The position numbers and the translations under genes were made by a program. Below are positions 56,458-64,000 of a stretch of DNA of 64,000 nucleotides, one piece after another. The DNA comes from Synergistaceae bacterium (GTDB lineage Bacteria; Synergistota; Synergistia; Synergistales; Synergistaceae). The stretch is from NCBI GenBank assembly GCA_030533085.1, contig JAUNJZ010000002.1, forward strand, positions 62,001 through 126,000. Direction: 5' to 3'. How positions within the stretch are numbered: the stretch's first letter is position 1; every line of letters begins with the position of its first letter. The notes beneath the pieces were generated by a model. The model ran no database searches. It worked only from the letters and a program-made list of their open reading frames with translations, and was not told where the DNA came from.

Positions 56458-57194
56458 CAGCTGAAATCTTCTCCTAGGTAGAATTTGCGCGCCTCTTCGT
56501 TGGCGGCTATATCCTCCGGCCTGCCTTCAAGGAATACCTTTCCTTCGTAGATGAGGTAGGCGCGGTCTGTTATTGAAAGCGTCTCGCGCACGTTGTGGTC
56601 TGTGAGCAGTATGCCGTAGCCCCGCCGCTGGAGGTCGCGTATTATCGCCTGCAAATCGGCGACTGCGATCGGGTCTATGCCGCTGAATGGCTCGTCCAGA
56701 AGTATGTAGTGCGGCTCAAGCGCGAGGCATCTCGCTATCTCAACGCGCCGCCGTTCGCCTCCGGAGAGGGATATCCCTTTGACGTCCTGAAGATGCTTCA
56801 GCCCGTAGTCCTCAAGCAGCATACTGATCTTGTCGCCGCGAATGTCGTTCGGCACGCCGGATTCTTCCAGCACGAGGTCAAGATTCTGTCTGACTGTGAG
56901 GCTGCGGAATACCGAGGCCTCCTGCGGCAGGTAGCCTATGCCGGCGCGGGAGCGCATATACATCGGCTCTCCGGAAAGCTCTCTGTCGCCGAGCCATACC
57001 GTTCCCGAATCCGGGATTATGCGGCCGACTATCATGTAGAAGGTGGTGCTTTTGCCGGCTCCGTTGGGGCCGAGGAGTCCTATTATGTCTCCCTTTTTTA
57101 TATCGAGGCTGACTTCGTTTACGACCTTGCGGCCGTTGAATGTCTTTACCAGCTTTTCGGCGCGGAGAAGCGCCTCTCCGTTATTTTCCGCCAT
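56454..57194 (-). CDS. lptB: LPS export ABC transporter ATP-binding protein LptB
   Basis: 246-residue ABC ATPase that powers LPS extraction from the inner membrane with LptF/LptG. Walker A GPNGAGKSTTF, Q-loop GYLPQEASVF, signature LSGGERRRVEIAR, Walker B YILLDEPFSGIDP and switch LTDHNVRETL match LptB closely. ATG 57194 is chosen; 62 further upstream codons overlap lptA out of frame. Sits 4 bases after lptA and overlaps murJ, so envelope lipid export and cell wall assembly are co-expressed. Confidence 0.95.
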   Translation of the reverse strand: MAENNGEALLRAEKLVKTFNGRKVVNEVSLDIKKGDIIGLLGPNGAGKSTTFYMIVGRIIPDSGTVWLGDRELSGEPMYMRSRAGIGYLPQEASVFRSLTVRQNLDLVLEESGVPNDIRGDKISMLLEDYGLKHLQDVKGISLSGGERRRVEIARCLALEPHYILLDEPFSGIDPIAVADLQAIIRDLQRRGYGILLTDHNVRETLSITDRAYLIYEGKVFLEGRPEDIAANEEARKFYLGEDFSW

Positions 57195-57198
57195 GCTG

Positions 57199-58242
57199 TC
57201 AATCTCCCTCCACCCACTCTTTTTCTCTGTCGCTGATAGAAGAAGTGGGGCGCGGCTCCGGCGGCCTTTTTTCCCCGGCTGTTTCAGTTTCGGCATCCGC
57301 CGCCTCCTTTTCAGCGCCCGCTCCGGCGGAAGCGCCGTCAGCCGCGCCGGCCGCTGGTTCTTCCCTCTTTTTTTCTTCAACGATGAATACTATTTTTGAA
57401 TTGCCCTTCGCCTCTATGAGGCGCGTATCCTCATGCACGACCATCGTGTCCGCAGTGACCGTCTTTCCGTCGCTGCGCACCGCTTTCGTGTTCCCGGAGA
57501 CCACGATGGTGCCGCGCGCCTTTGAATAGACGGCTTTGTCTCCCGTAACGCGGCTTTTCATCCCCTCGTTGTCAACAAAGTCGAATACCACGTCTTTATC
57601 CGCGACCATTTCCTGTAATATCTCATTCCCCGTCTTGCCGTCTTTTGCAAAGCGTCCCTGCACAGATCTGGCGGAGAGGACGAATTTTTCCGTGAGGTCT
57701 TCATAACGGCGCACGCCGCTCGCACGGAAAGTCTCTCCCGTTCTTGACGCCTCCGCCGCTATGAGGATTCTGTTTTCCATTATTCCGTCGACGTTTCCGC
57801 GCGCGCGGTAGTTTTCGCTGCCAACCTGCCACCATACGTAATCGGCGTTGAGACGGTCTTTTTCTCCGCGCGTGAGCAGCACCTCTCCAAAGGCTTCGAC
57901 GGAACCGTCCGTCTTTTTGCTTTTGTCGCCGGTCCATGTGGCGCTTTCCGATTTCAGCGTAACATGCTGCCTGGGGAACTCTCCCTTTACGTTGCCGCGA
58001 AGCGTCATTATCTCTTTTTCGGTGTTGCCCTCGGCCTCGTCGCCCCAGAGCGTGGAGTCTTCCCGCTTTATCACGACGCTGCCGCTGGCTTTTGCGTCTC
58101 CCGTATTGACGTTGTAGCGGATATCGTCCGCGGTCATCGTGTTTGTGACTTTGCGCGTCTCCTCGGCCGCGAAGGCCTCTACGGAGAATGGGCAGAAAAT
58201 TGACAGTGCGCAGAATATGATCAAAAGTTTTTTTATCTTCAC
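57199..58242 (-). CDS. lptA: LptA/OstA-like periplasmic LPS transport protein
   Basis: 347-residue periplasmic protein with a signal peptide (about 1-23) and the OstA/LptA beta-jellyroll seen as repeated strands such as TADDIRYNVNTGDAKASGSVVI, TLRGNVKGEF and the second set VTGDKAVYSKARGTIVVSG. It is nearly twice as long as E. coli LptA and contains two sets of OstA-like repeats, so it may also cover LptC's role. The tail after about 300 is Ala/Glu/Pro-rich and probably disordered. Start GTG 58242 has GAGG eight bases upstream. Confidence 0.82.
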   Translation of the reverse strand: MKIKKLLIIFCALSIFCPFSVEAFAAEETRKVTNTMTADDIRYNVNTGDAKASGSVVIKREDSTLWGDEAEGNTEKEIMTLRGNVKGEFPRQHVTLKSESATWTGDKSKKTDGSVEAFGEVLLTRGEKDRLNADYVWWQVGSENYRARGNVDGIMENRILIAAEASRTGETFRASGVRRYEDLTEKFVLSARSVQGRFAKDGKTGNEILQEMVADKDVVFDFVDNEGMKSRVTGDKAVYSKARGTIVVSGNTKAVRSDGKTVTADTMVVHEDTRLIEAKGNSKIVFIVEEKKREEPAAGAADGASAGAGAEKEAADAETETAGEKRPPEPRPTSSISDREKEWVEGD

Positions 58243-58323
58243 AGAGGGCGCCTCTTTTCCACAAATATAACTGTACACGGCGACAGACGCCGGGCACTCA
58301 TATTCTACCCTATTTCCGCGAAT

Positions 58324-59196
58324 TTATATACCGCCTGTTTTTTTACCGGAGCTCTGCGCGCCTTTGACTCTGTTGGATATCATAGTGAAGATGTCGTGCA
58401 GAAATATGAAAAATTCCGTGTCCTGCGGCGGCGCGGGCAGCGTCAGGCGATAGGGAAAGGCTGTGGCGGCGGCGCGTATCGGCGCGGGCGTCCAGGGATC
58501 TAGCAGCAGCAGCCAGCCGCGCCGCGAGGCCTCGGCGAGCGCGGCGTTCAGAGCCTCGACGTCTCCGTTCAGCCAGCTTTTCCAGACGCTCTCAGGAGGA
58601 CGCAGCGCCCCCTCTATCGACGAGCGAACCCACGCACCTTCCGCGCCTGTGAGGTCGAGCAGTCTGGTGTCGCTCAGCAGATGACGCCCCACTCCCATCG
58701 TGCTGTCGATGCGCGACTGAAATTCCGCGAGCCTGCGCTGATAGTAGGCGTAATTTTCCTGGTCTTCGGCGGAGATGATTTTCATTATCCCGCGAGCGAC
58801 AAAGGGCAGCATGGCAGGGTCGAAGAAGGCGGAACGGCGCTGTTCCTCCGTCATCCGCACCTTGTCATAGAGCAGGCGCAGATTTTTATTTTTCAGCTTC
58901 AGCCCGCGGCGCTCCGCCTCCTCAGGGTCGAAGGCGATGATTATCTCCGACGCCAGCGGACGCGCCGTATTCAACAGCTCGCCGCTCTCTCCGAAGCGCG
59001 AAAGGGCGCGCACGCGGGCGCGGCCGCCGGAGATGAAGTCGGCGATCTCACAGAGCAGCGGCGAGGTCGCCGCTATCCTCATCGCGGGAGCGGCGGCCGC
59101 TTCCGCCGCATCGCGGCGGAAGAGTATGAGAAGCGATAATATCAGGAAAAGGCAGAGGCGGCGTGAGAGAGCGCGCCGCGCCGCTTCTTTCGTCAT
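58324..59196 (-). CDS. Degenerate ZnuA-like periplasmic protein
   Basis: 290-residue secreted protein. After a signal peptide (about 10-33) the sequence MRIAATSPLLCEIADFISGGRARVRAL resembles the first strands of ZnuA/TroA-type metal-binding lipoproteins, and the long central helix and second lobe fit. The His metal ligands and the His-rich loop of ZnuA are not found, so it probably does not carry zinc. Start ATG 59196 is chosen; a TTG at 59241 overlapping pyrE is possible. It lies between pyrE and lptA and may serve the envelope. Family only tentatively assigned. Confidence 0.5.
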   Translation of the reverse strand: MTKEAARRALSRRLCLFLILSLLILFRRDAAEAAAAPAMRIAATSPLLCEIADFISGGRARVRALSRFGESGELLNTARPLASEIIIAFDPEEAERRGLKLKNKNLRLLYDKVRMTEEQRRSAFFDPAMLPFVARGIMKIISAEDQENYAYYQRRLAEFQSRIDSTMGVGRHLLSDTRLLDLTGAEGAWVRSSIEGALRPPESVWKSWLNGDVEALNAALAEASRRGWLLLLDPWTPAPIRAAATAFPYRLTLPAPPQDTEFFIFLHDIFTMISNRVKGAQSSGKKTGGI

Positions 59197-59206
59197 TTCC
59201 GCCGCT

Positions 59207-59803
59207 TTATTTCTTATCGGGGCGGCTTCCCGGTTTGACAAGAGGCTCTCCCGCGGCGCACATGGGACACTCCTCCGCCGTATATGTGGCGAAATGCACC
59301 TTTACAAGCGATTTCAGATCCCAGTCCGGCTGGCAGTCCGGCGAGCGGCGGTCTACGACGCAGCCGGAGGCGACCCATTCCGCGCCGCCGTCGACAAGTA
59401 TCCGCGCCGCTTCGCGCGATGATTTTCCAGTCGTGCAGACGTCTTCGACCAGCGCGAAGCGCAGCTTTCCGGGATGCGGAAATCTTTTAAGACGCATATC
59501 GCCGTCCGCCCTTTCGGTAAATATAAAGGGCAGCCCAAGGGCGCGCGCCACTTCGTGGCCGATTATCAGGCCGCCGAGAGCCGGCGACAGAATGAAGTCG
59601 GGCTTCGCTGGGGCCAGCAGCTTTGCCAGCTCTTCTCCCGCATAGGCGGCGAAGGCCGGATAGCGCAGCATCAGCGCGCACTGCATGTAGTTGTCGCTGT
59701 GAAGACCGGAGGTGAGTTTGAAGTGCCCGTGCAGATGCGCTCCGCTCTCCCTCATCATCTCAAGTATTTTTTCAGAAACTCCGCCTTCGCATTTACAGTT
59801 CAT
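59207..59803 (-). CDS. pyrE: Orotate phosphoribosyltransferase
   Basis: 198-residue PyrE, orotate + PRPP to OMP. The PRPP-binding motif LVEDVCTTGKSSREAA and the Lys-containing loop FIFTERADGDMRLKRF are present. The Cys-containing C-terminal HFATYTAEECPMCAAGEPL resembles the archaeal/anaerobe PyrE type. Its ATG overlaps the pyrF stop (TGATG). Confidence 0.94.
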   Translation of the reverse strand: MNCKCEGGVSEKILEMMRESGAHLHGHFKLTSGLHSDNYMQCALMLRYPAFAAYAGEELAKLLAPAKPDFILSPALGGLIIGHEVARALGLPFIFTERADGDMRLKRFPHPGKLRFALVEDVCTTGKSSREAARILVDGGAEWVASGCVVDRRSPDCQPDWDLKSLVKVHFATYTAEECPMCAAGEPLVKPGSRPDKK

Positions 59804-60510
59804 CAGCGTGAGACCTCCTCTAACGTCTTTATGATATCAAGGGCCGCCGCGACAGGGTCGGGGGCCTCAAGCACGGGACGCCCGACCACTATGCAGGAGG
59901 CTCCCGCCAGCGCCGCATCCTTTGCCGTGGCGACGCGCGTCTGATCTTCCGTGCTGACCTTTTTCGCGCGGATGCCTGGGACGACGCGCAGCAGATTTTC
60001 CGCCCTGCCGCGCAGCAGCTCCAAATCAAGCGGAGAACAGACTATTCCGTCCAATCCGGCGCGGCTCGCAGTCTCGGCGCGTCCGATAAGGGCTTCGCGC
60101 ATATCGCAGCCGGGATGAACGTCGCTCCACAGCTCGCCGCCAAGGCTGGTAAGCACCGTTATGCCCAGCAGCTTCATAGCGCTTTTCGTTTTGTCGCGCA
60201 TCGCGACGCTGCGCGCCATCATCTCATAGCCGCCGGAGCTGTGGATCGTGAGCGCCCACAGCCCCAGCTCGGAGAGAGGCTCCACTGCCGACGCGACTGT
60301 GTTCGGTATGTCGTGCAGCTTGAGATCCAGAAACAGCTCGTAGCCCATGGCTATTATCTCTTTCACAAAGGGCAGCCCCCCCATCGCGTAGAGGCGCGGC
60401 CCCACTTTCACATATTTTGTCGCTCCCTCCAGCCTGTCAAGGAAATTTCTCGCCTCGGCCGGCGTAGGAAGATCGAGCGCTACAATGAGTTCGCAGCGTT
60501 TTTTATCCAT
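59803..60510 (-). CDS. pyrF: Orotidine 5'-phosphate decarboxylase
   Basis: 235-residue PyrF, OMP to UMP. The catalytic LDLKLHDIPNTV motif (Lys-Asp-Lys-type tetrad) is present, and the C-terminal GIRAKKV...TAKDAALAGASCIVVGRPV phosphate-binding part is complete. ATG 60510 has GGAGG nine bases upstream; a GTG at 60528 is less likely. A 13-bp hairpin ends eight bases before the ribosome-binding site, and a TATAAT lies before it, so pyrFE may have its own promoter. Confidence 0.95.
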   Translation of the reverse strand: MDKKRCELIVALDLPTPAEARNFLDRLEGATKYVKVGPRLYAMGGLPFVKEIIAMGYELFLDLKLHDIPNTVASAVEPLSELGLWALTIHSSGGYEMMARSVAMRDKTKSAMKLLGITVLTSLGGELWSDVHPGCDMREALIGRAETASRAGLDGIVCSPLDLELLRGRAENLLRVVPGIRAKKVSTEDQTRVATAKDAALAGASCIVVGRPVLEAPDPVAAALDIIKTLEEVSR

Positions 60511-60529
60511 CTTTACATCCCTCCGCACA

Positions 60530-60561
60530 GAGATAGCACAACCTGTCAGTTGTGCTATCTC
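60530..60561. promoter_or_regulatory. Perfect hairpin in the pyrF leader
   Basis: GAGATAGCACAAC-N6-GTTGTGCTATCTC, a perfect 13-bp inverted repeat right before the pyrF ribosome-binding site and after the TATAAT at 60583-60578. No T-run follows, so it is not a simple terminator; it could stabilise the mRNA or bind a regulator. Confidence 0.5.
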
Positions 60562-60592
60562 CGATCCTTGTCTTTATATTATACCCGCTGCG

Positions 60593-60720
60593 CGCTCCGT
60601 TGTGTCGGCGCTCCGCGTATAATCAGCGGCTGGCTGTGGCTGGCGCGGAGGCGTATGCAGATACGTAGGAGCGACAGCCCCAGCCAGCCTGTGACGCGAA
60701 CGGAGCGTATGATCAGCGGC
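60593..60720. repeat. Palindromic intergenic element between pyrC and pyrF
   Basis: Inverted arms CGCTCCGTT (60593-60601) and AACGGAGCG (60699-60707), inner complementary stretches GGCTGGCTG / CAGCCAGCC, and near-identical direct repeats GTATRATCAGCGGC (60617-60630, 60707-60720). The build looks like a REP/MITE-type element inserted right after the pyrC stop. Confidence 0.4.
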
Positions 60721-60723
60721 GAT

Positions 60724-62028
60724 TTACAGCTCTTCGCTGTCCTGCCATATCATCCGCCCCTCGACAAAGGTCATGACCGGCCAGCCGGTGAGGGCTATTC
60801 CCTCCCACGGGCAGCAGCGCGCCTTGCTTTTCCATGTCTGGCAGTCAACGATGCGCGTCCTGCTTTCGTCTATGACAGTGAGGTCGGCGACCGCGCCCTC
60901 TTCTATTCTGCCGAGAGCGTTCCATTTTTCCGGCAGCAGAGAGGCGGGGGCGCTCGTCATCTTTGTGAAGAGCAGCTCCAGCGGCACTTCGGGATAGTTG
61001 CGCGCGCGGTAGTCAAGCAGCACGGCGACCGCGCATTCAAGGGAGGCTATGCCGAAGGGGGCCTCCTGGAACGGCTCGTCCTTCTCGTCCATGTGCCACG
61101 GCGCGTGGTCTGTCACTATCGCGTCTATCGTGCCGTCTTTCAGCCCCTCCCAAAGCGCGCGCTGGTCTTCGACGGAACGCAGCGGCGGGTTGACTTTGAA
61201 GCGCGAGTTGTAGCCGCTGTTGATGACCGCGTTTTCGTTAAGCGTCAGATGATGGAAGGTGGTGTCGCAGCTAACGTCAAGACCGGCGCGCTTCGCGTTG
61301 CGGATAAGCTCCACGGCTCCGGCGCTGGATATATGCGTGAAGTGGATGCGTCCGCCTGTGTCGCGGACAAGAGCGATGCCGCGCGCCACATCTATTTCCT
61401 CGGAGGCTCCGGGAATGCCTTTCAGTCCGGAAAGGGCGCTGACACGCCCCTCGTGAACCTGCCCTCCCTGAAAAAGGCTGATCTCTTCAGGATGTTCCAT
61501 CACGCGCGGAAGCACCTTGCCTGTATAGAGCAGCGCGAGACGAAGGAGCTGGCTAGTGGCGACAGGCGCGCCGTCGTCTGTGAAGAATACCGCGCCGGCC
61601 TCCGCCATCTTTTCCATCTCGCACATCTCTTTGCCCTCGCGTTTTTTGCTCACGCAGCCGGCCGGCAGTATGCGGGCGGCCTTTGCCGCCGCGCCGTGGC
61701 TGAGCACATATTCTATCAGCGCAGGCTCCGAGACGGCCGGTTTTGTGTTGGGCATCGCGACAAGCGTCGTGAAGCCGCCGGCGGCTCCCGCCATCGCGCC
61801 GCTTTTAAGATCTTCGTTCCACTCCTGCCCCGGGTCGCGGAAGTGCGCGTGCAGGTCAATGAAGCCGGGGACAATAAGGCGTCCGTCGCCCTCTATAATC
61901 TCCGCGCCGCCGCACTCAAGGCCGCTGCCTGTCTTCACGATCTTTCCATCTTCTGCCAGAAGGCAGTCGTCTTTTATAAATTCAGTACCGTTGAATATTT
62001 TGAAGCCTTTGAAAAGCAGTTTTCCCAT
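60724..62028 (-). CDS. pyrC: Dihydroorotase, class I
   Basis: 434-residue zinc amidohydrolase, carbamoyl-aspartate to dihydroorotate. Metal motif DLHAHFRDPG near residue 60, His ligands in FHHLTLNE-like FTHISSAG and TFHHLTL, and the catalytic Asp in VTDHAPWH are present; the last DLTVID-type C-terminal strand is normal. Start overlaps the pyrB stop (TAATG). Confidence 0.95.
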   Translation of the reverse strand: MGKLLFKGFKIFNGTEFIKDDCLLAEDGKIVKTGSGLECGGAEIIEGDGRLIVPGFIDLHAHFRDPGQEWNEDLKSGAMAGAAGGFTTLVAMPNTKPAVSEPALIEYVLSHGAAAKAARILPAGCVSKKREGKEMCEMEKMAEAGAVFFTDDGAPVATSQLLRLALLYTGKVLPRVMEHPEEISLFQGGQVHEGRVSALSGLKGIPGASEEIDVARGIALVRDTGGRIHFTHISSAGAVELIRNAKRAGLDVSCDTTFHHLTLNENAVINSGYNSRFKVNPPLRSVEDQRALWEGLKDGTIDAIVTDHAPWHMDEKDEPFQEAPFGIASLECAVAVLLDYRARNYPEVPLELLFTKMTSAPASLLPEKWNALGRIEEGAVADLTVIDESRTRIVDCQTWKSKARCCPWEGIALTGWPVMTFVEGRMIWQDSEEL

Positions 62029-62984
62029 TATCTCGCACCTCCGCCGCAGAGATAGAGAAGCGCCATCCTCGTGGCAACTCCTGAACGCACCTGCTCAAGT
62101 ATCACGCTCTGATGTCCGTCGGCCACTTCGGAGGCTATTTCGACGCCTCTGTTTATCGGCCCCGGGTGCATCGCCAGCGCTCCGGGGCTGGCGTACTTCA
62201 TCAGCTCTTCGTCGGCCCCCCACCAGCGGTGGTATTCATCGACGGAGGGGAAGAGGCCGTCCTGCTGACGCTCGCGCTGTATTCTGAGCAGGTAGACCAT
62301 ATCGGCTCCTGCGACCGCTTTGCGCGGGTCACGCTCGTAATTTACGCCGAGCGTCTCCGCCTCTCTCGGCATCATCGTCGGCGGTCCTGAGAGAACGACC
62401 TCGCAGCCCATCGTCCTGAAGGCTATTACGTCGCTGCGCGCGACGCGGCTGTGCAGCACGTCCCCGACAAGCGCTATCTTTCTGCCTGTAAGGTCTCCGA
62501 AATGCTTCCACGCCGTATATACGTCCAGAAGCGCCTGCGTCGGATGCGCGTGCGTGCCGTCGCCGGCGTTGAGAACTATTCCGCGTTTGAGTTTGGAGGC
62601 GAGGTATTGAGCCGCCCCGACCGCGCCGTGACGCATGACGACGATATCAGCTCCCATGGCCTCAAGCGTCCACGCCGTGTCGCGCATCGTCTCCCCCTTC
62701 GCGGCGCTTGAACCTGAAACGGACCAGTTCACCACGTCGGCTGAAAGCATCTTCTCCGCCAGTTCAAATGAAACTCTCGTGCGCGTAGAGTTCTCAAAGA
62801 AGAGATTGACGCACATCTTGCCGCGCAGGGCGGGAACCTTTTTTACCGGCCTGTCCATCACATTTTCCATGTGGCGCGACTGGTCGAGGAAGAAATAAAA
62901 TTCCTCTCTCGTCCAGTTGTCCAAATCTATCACGCTGCGATGACGCCAGGTCACCTGTCCTATTTCGTTAAGCGTCGCACTCAC
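62028..62984 (-). CDS. pyrB: Aspartate carbamoyltransferase catalytic subunit
   Basis: 318-residue ATCase catalytic chain. Carbamoyl-phosphate motif FFENSTRTRVSFE, the HAHPTQALLDVYT loop and PGPINRGVEI C-terminal signature are complete. No pyrI regulatory subunit is adjacent, so it is probably the unregulated trimer as in Bacillus. The start lies 17 bases inside pyrR's end. Confidence 0.96.
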   Translation of the reverse strand: MSATLNEIGQVTWRHRSVIDLDNWTREEFYFFLDQSRHMENVMDRPVKKVPALRGKMCVNLFFENSTRTRVSFELAEKMLSADVVNWSVSGSSAAKGETMRDTAWTLEAMGADIVVMRHGAVGAAQYLASKLKRGIVLNAGDGTHAHPTQALLDVYTAWKHFGDLTGRKIALVGDVLHSRVARSDVIAFRTMGCEVVLSGPPTMMPREAETLGVNYERDPRKAVAGADMVYLLRIQRERQQDGLFPSVDEYHRWWGADEELMKYASPGALAMHPGPINRGVEIASEVADGHQSVILEQVRSGVATRMALLYLCGGGAR

Positions 62985-63519
62985 AGATTACCACCTCGTC
63001 TTTTCCGTCAAGTTCGTCTACCCTTACCTCTACGACTTCGCTTCTCGAAGTCGGCGTTTTTTTGCCGCAGATATCGGCGTGTATCGGCAGCTCCCTGTGA
63101 CCGCGGTCGATGATCACCGCGAGCTGCACTATCTGGGGACGCCCAAGATCCACAAGCGCCTCCAGCGCGGCGCGCACAGTGCGCCCCGTAAACAGCACGT
63201 CGTCCACAAGGAAGATATGCTTGCCGGAGATGTCCGCCGGCATTCTGGTGCTGTGGACTATCGGCTGCTCGGAGAGCGTCGTAAGGTCGTCGCGGTAGAG
63301 CGTGATGTCAAGCTCACCGCATGGAACCTTCGTTCCTTCGGCCTCTTCGATAAGCTTTTGCAGCCTGCGCGCGATGTAGACGCCGCGCCTGTGAATGCCG
63401 ACCAGGATCATGTTATCCGTCCCCTTGTTGCACTCCACCATTTCGTGGGCGATGCGGCGAATTACGCGGTTCAAATCCTGCGAGTTCATAAGCTGCGTCT
63501 TTTCTCTCAGTTCCGCCAT
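62968..63519 (-). CDS. pyrR: Bifunctional pyr operon regulator / uracil phosphoribosyltransferase PyrR
   Basis: 183-residue PyrR. The PRPP-binding loop LVDDVLFTGRTVRAAL and the N-terminal RRIAHEMVECN are typical. In Bacillus it binds pyr mRNA in the presence of UMP and promotes termination; here a terminator lies in the leader just upstream, but a PyrR-binding loop consensus was not recognised by eye. First full gene of the pyrRBCFE operon; AAGGAGGGG lies before the ATG. Confidence 0.95.
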   Translation of the reverse strand: MAELREKTQLMNSQDLNRVIRRIAHEMVECNKGTDNMILVGIHRRGVYIARRLQKLIEEAEGTKVPCGELDITLYRDDLTTLSEQPIVHSTRMPADISGKHIFLVDDVLFTGRTVRAALEALVDLGRPQIVQLAVIIDRGHRELPIHADICGKKTPTSRSEVVEVRVDELDGKDEVVICECDA

Positions 63520-63539
63520 AAAAACCCCTCCTTAATTTT

Positions 63540-63668
63540 CTAAAATTCTTTCTGGACAGCCAGAGACAAAAAACAGGCCGTCCGCGACGGACAGCCCAAC
63601 GATACAATATAAGAAGCCGGAAGGACGGCGAGTATGACATTTTCTGCTCCCGCAATGTTGTCTTTCAT
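63540..63668 (-). CDS. Putative 42-residue leader peptide of the pyr operon
   Basis: ATG 63668 with AAGGAG nine bases upstream opens 42 codons (MKDNIAGAENV... ending AVQKEF) that end 20 bases before pyrR. The frame runs straight through the intrinsic terminator at 63567-63596, so a ribosome following closely behind RNA polymerase would melt the hairpin. This is the arrangement of the E. coli pyrBI leader, which senses UTP. Peptide function is not expected. Confidence 0.6.
   Translation of the reverse strand: MKDNIAGAENVILAVLPASYIVSLGCPSRTACFLSLAVQKEF
63567..63596 (-). terminator. Attenuator terminator in the pyr leader
   Basis: Stem GGCTGTCCG/CGGACGGCC (9 bp, one U-G pair), 3-base loop, then TGTTTTTTG, reading leftwards towards pyrR. 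It lies inside the leader ORF. A second small stem TCTGG/CCAGA follows at 63563-63550. Confidence 0.75.
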
Positions 63669-63700
63669 CCGGCAAATCTCCTTTTTTCTAAACTCGGAAG

Positions 63701-63729
63701 ATTATACAGTATATTTTTAAGTTGTGCAA
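63701..63729 (-). promoter_or_regulatory. Promoter of the pyrRBCFE operon
   Basis: Reading leftwards: TTGCAC, 17-base spacer, perfect TATAAT, 33 bases before the leader ATG. Confidence 0.65.
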
Positions 63730-63864
63730 GCGGTTGCAAAATTTTTTTCAAGATAAGCCTTCTCCGCGGCAGGACGCTCTTTCGCGCCGGGCTTCGCTGG
63801 CGAAGGGGCGGCCATTGCGGGCGCTCCGCGCGCATTGAAGGGGCGGGTATCAGAGAAGGTTACG

Positions 63865-64000
63865 CTAAAGTTTTTCCGCCTCTTTGCGCGGGCGGCTGCC
63901 CCTTTCATCATCTTCAATGATTTTTTGCAGCGCAGCCGTCTCCCTGCTTTTTATCAGTTCGCCTCTTTCCTTCCCTTTTAACCCCTCCGGCAGAGGGAGG
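63865..64000 (-). CDS. C-terminal fragment of an unrecognised gene
   Basis: Frame open to the right edge, encoding about 44 residues with alternating charge (ELIKSRETAALQKIIEDDER, then RKEAEKL and stop). Composition is that of a real cytoplasmic helical C-terminus, but no family can be named from this piece. It ends about 135 bases before the pyr promoter. Confidence 0.55.
   Translation of the reverse strand, partial: LPLPEGLKGKERGELIKSRETAALQKIIEDDERGSRPRKEAEKL

Noticed and set aside
60115-62055. 646-codon plus-strand frame opposite pyrF and pyrC
   Set aside because: Shadow frame crossing two real genes and their spacer.
63717-63917. 66-codon minus-strand frame before the pyr promoter
   Set aside because: Overlaps, in another frame, the better-supported C-terminal fragment ending at 63865, and runs through the pyr -35 region.

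Overview
The window looks like chromosomal core DNA of a GC-rich, diderm, strictly fermentative bacterium of the phylum Synergistota (Cloacibacillus/Synergistes-like). This placement is inferred from three things: a Cys-containing GG..C..ALLAL..RRRKK tail resembling the Synergist-CTERM sorting signal (protein at 48048-50231), genes for LPS transport (lptA, lptB) next to Firmicutes-like gene orders (rpoBC-L7Ae-rpsL-rpsG-fusA-tuf-S10-spc-alpha-ecfAAT-truA), and rubrerythrin. No tRNA, rRNA or CRISPR array was seen.

Left part (1-8030): single genes on both strands, namely a crotonase N-terminus at the edge, an MBL hydrolase, a nitroreductase, an M48 protease, ppnP, nudC, a cobalamin adenosyltransferase, rubrerythrin, a Y-family polymerase and a nitronate monooxygenase/FabK-like flavoprotein. 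Several have clear promoters, operators or terminators.

8036-14086: a four-gene minus-strand operon that reads as a complete exopolysaccharide synthesis and export machine: a TolC-like outer-membrane protein fused to a glycoside-hydrolase-like barrel, an HlyD-type adaptor, a cytoplasmic regulator with six CxxC knuckles and a catalytically dead GGDEF domain that keeps an RxxD c-di-GMP I-site, and a processive GT2 synthase. This combination is the most interesting candidate system here.

14107-15322: a graveyard. It holds a decayed GLUG-type surface-protein gene out of frame at a poly-C tract, an ISAs1-family remnant with both terminal inverted repeats, and an internally deleted ghost copy of the flavoprotein gene of 6860-7981.

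15636-47578: the transcription/translation supercluster, all on the minus strand: rpoB-rpoC, L7Ae-like, rpsL, rpsG, fusA, tuf, the S10, spc and alpha operons, then ecfA1-ecfA2-ecfT and truA. rpoB and the L7Ae-rpsL unit each have a near-consensus promoter.

47664-50357: an accessory island with an intact 727-residue GLUG-repeat Synergist-CTERM surface protein. Its translation must pass through a run of 12 C just before the signal peptide, which predicts phase variation. Its promoter and leader are conserved with the decayed paralogue at 14 kb, and an ISAs1 end lies beside it.

50585-64000: groES-groEL under a perfect CIRCE operator; tsaD with a Cys-rich zinc-ribbon protein and an unknown secreted protein; murJ, lptB, lptA; a degenerate ZnuA-like protein; then pyrE, pyrF, pyrC, pyrB, pyrR transcribed leftwards from a promoter followed by a 42-codon leader ORF that contains an intrinsic terminator, an arrangement like the E. 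coli pyrBI attenuator. The C-terminus of another minus-strand gene enters at the right edge.
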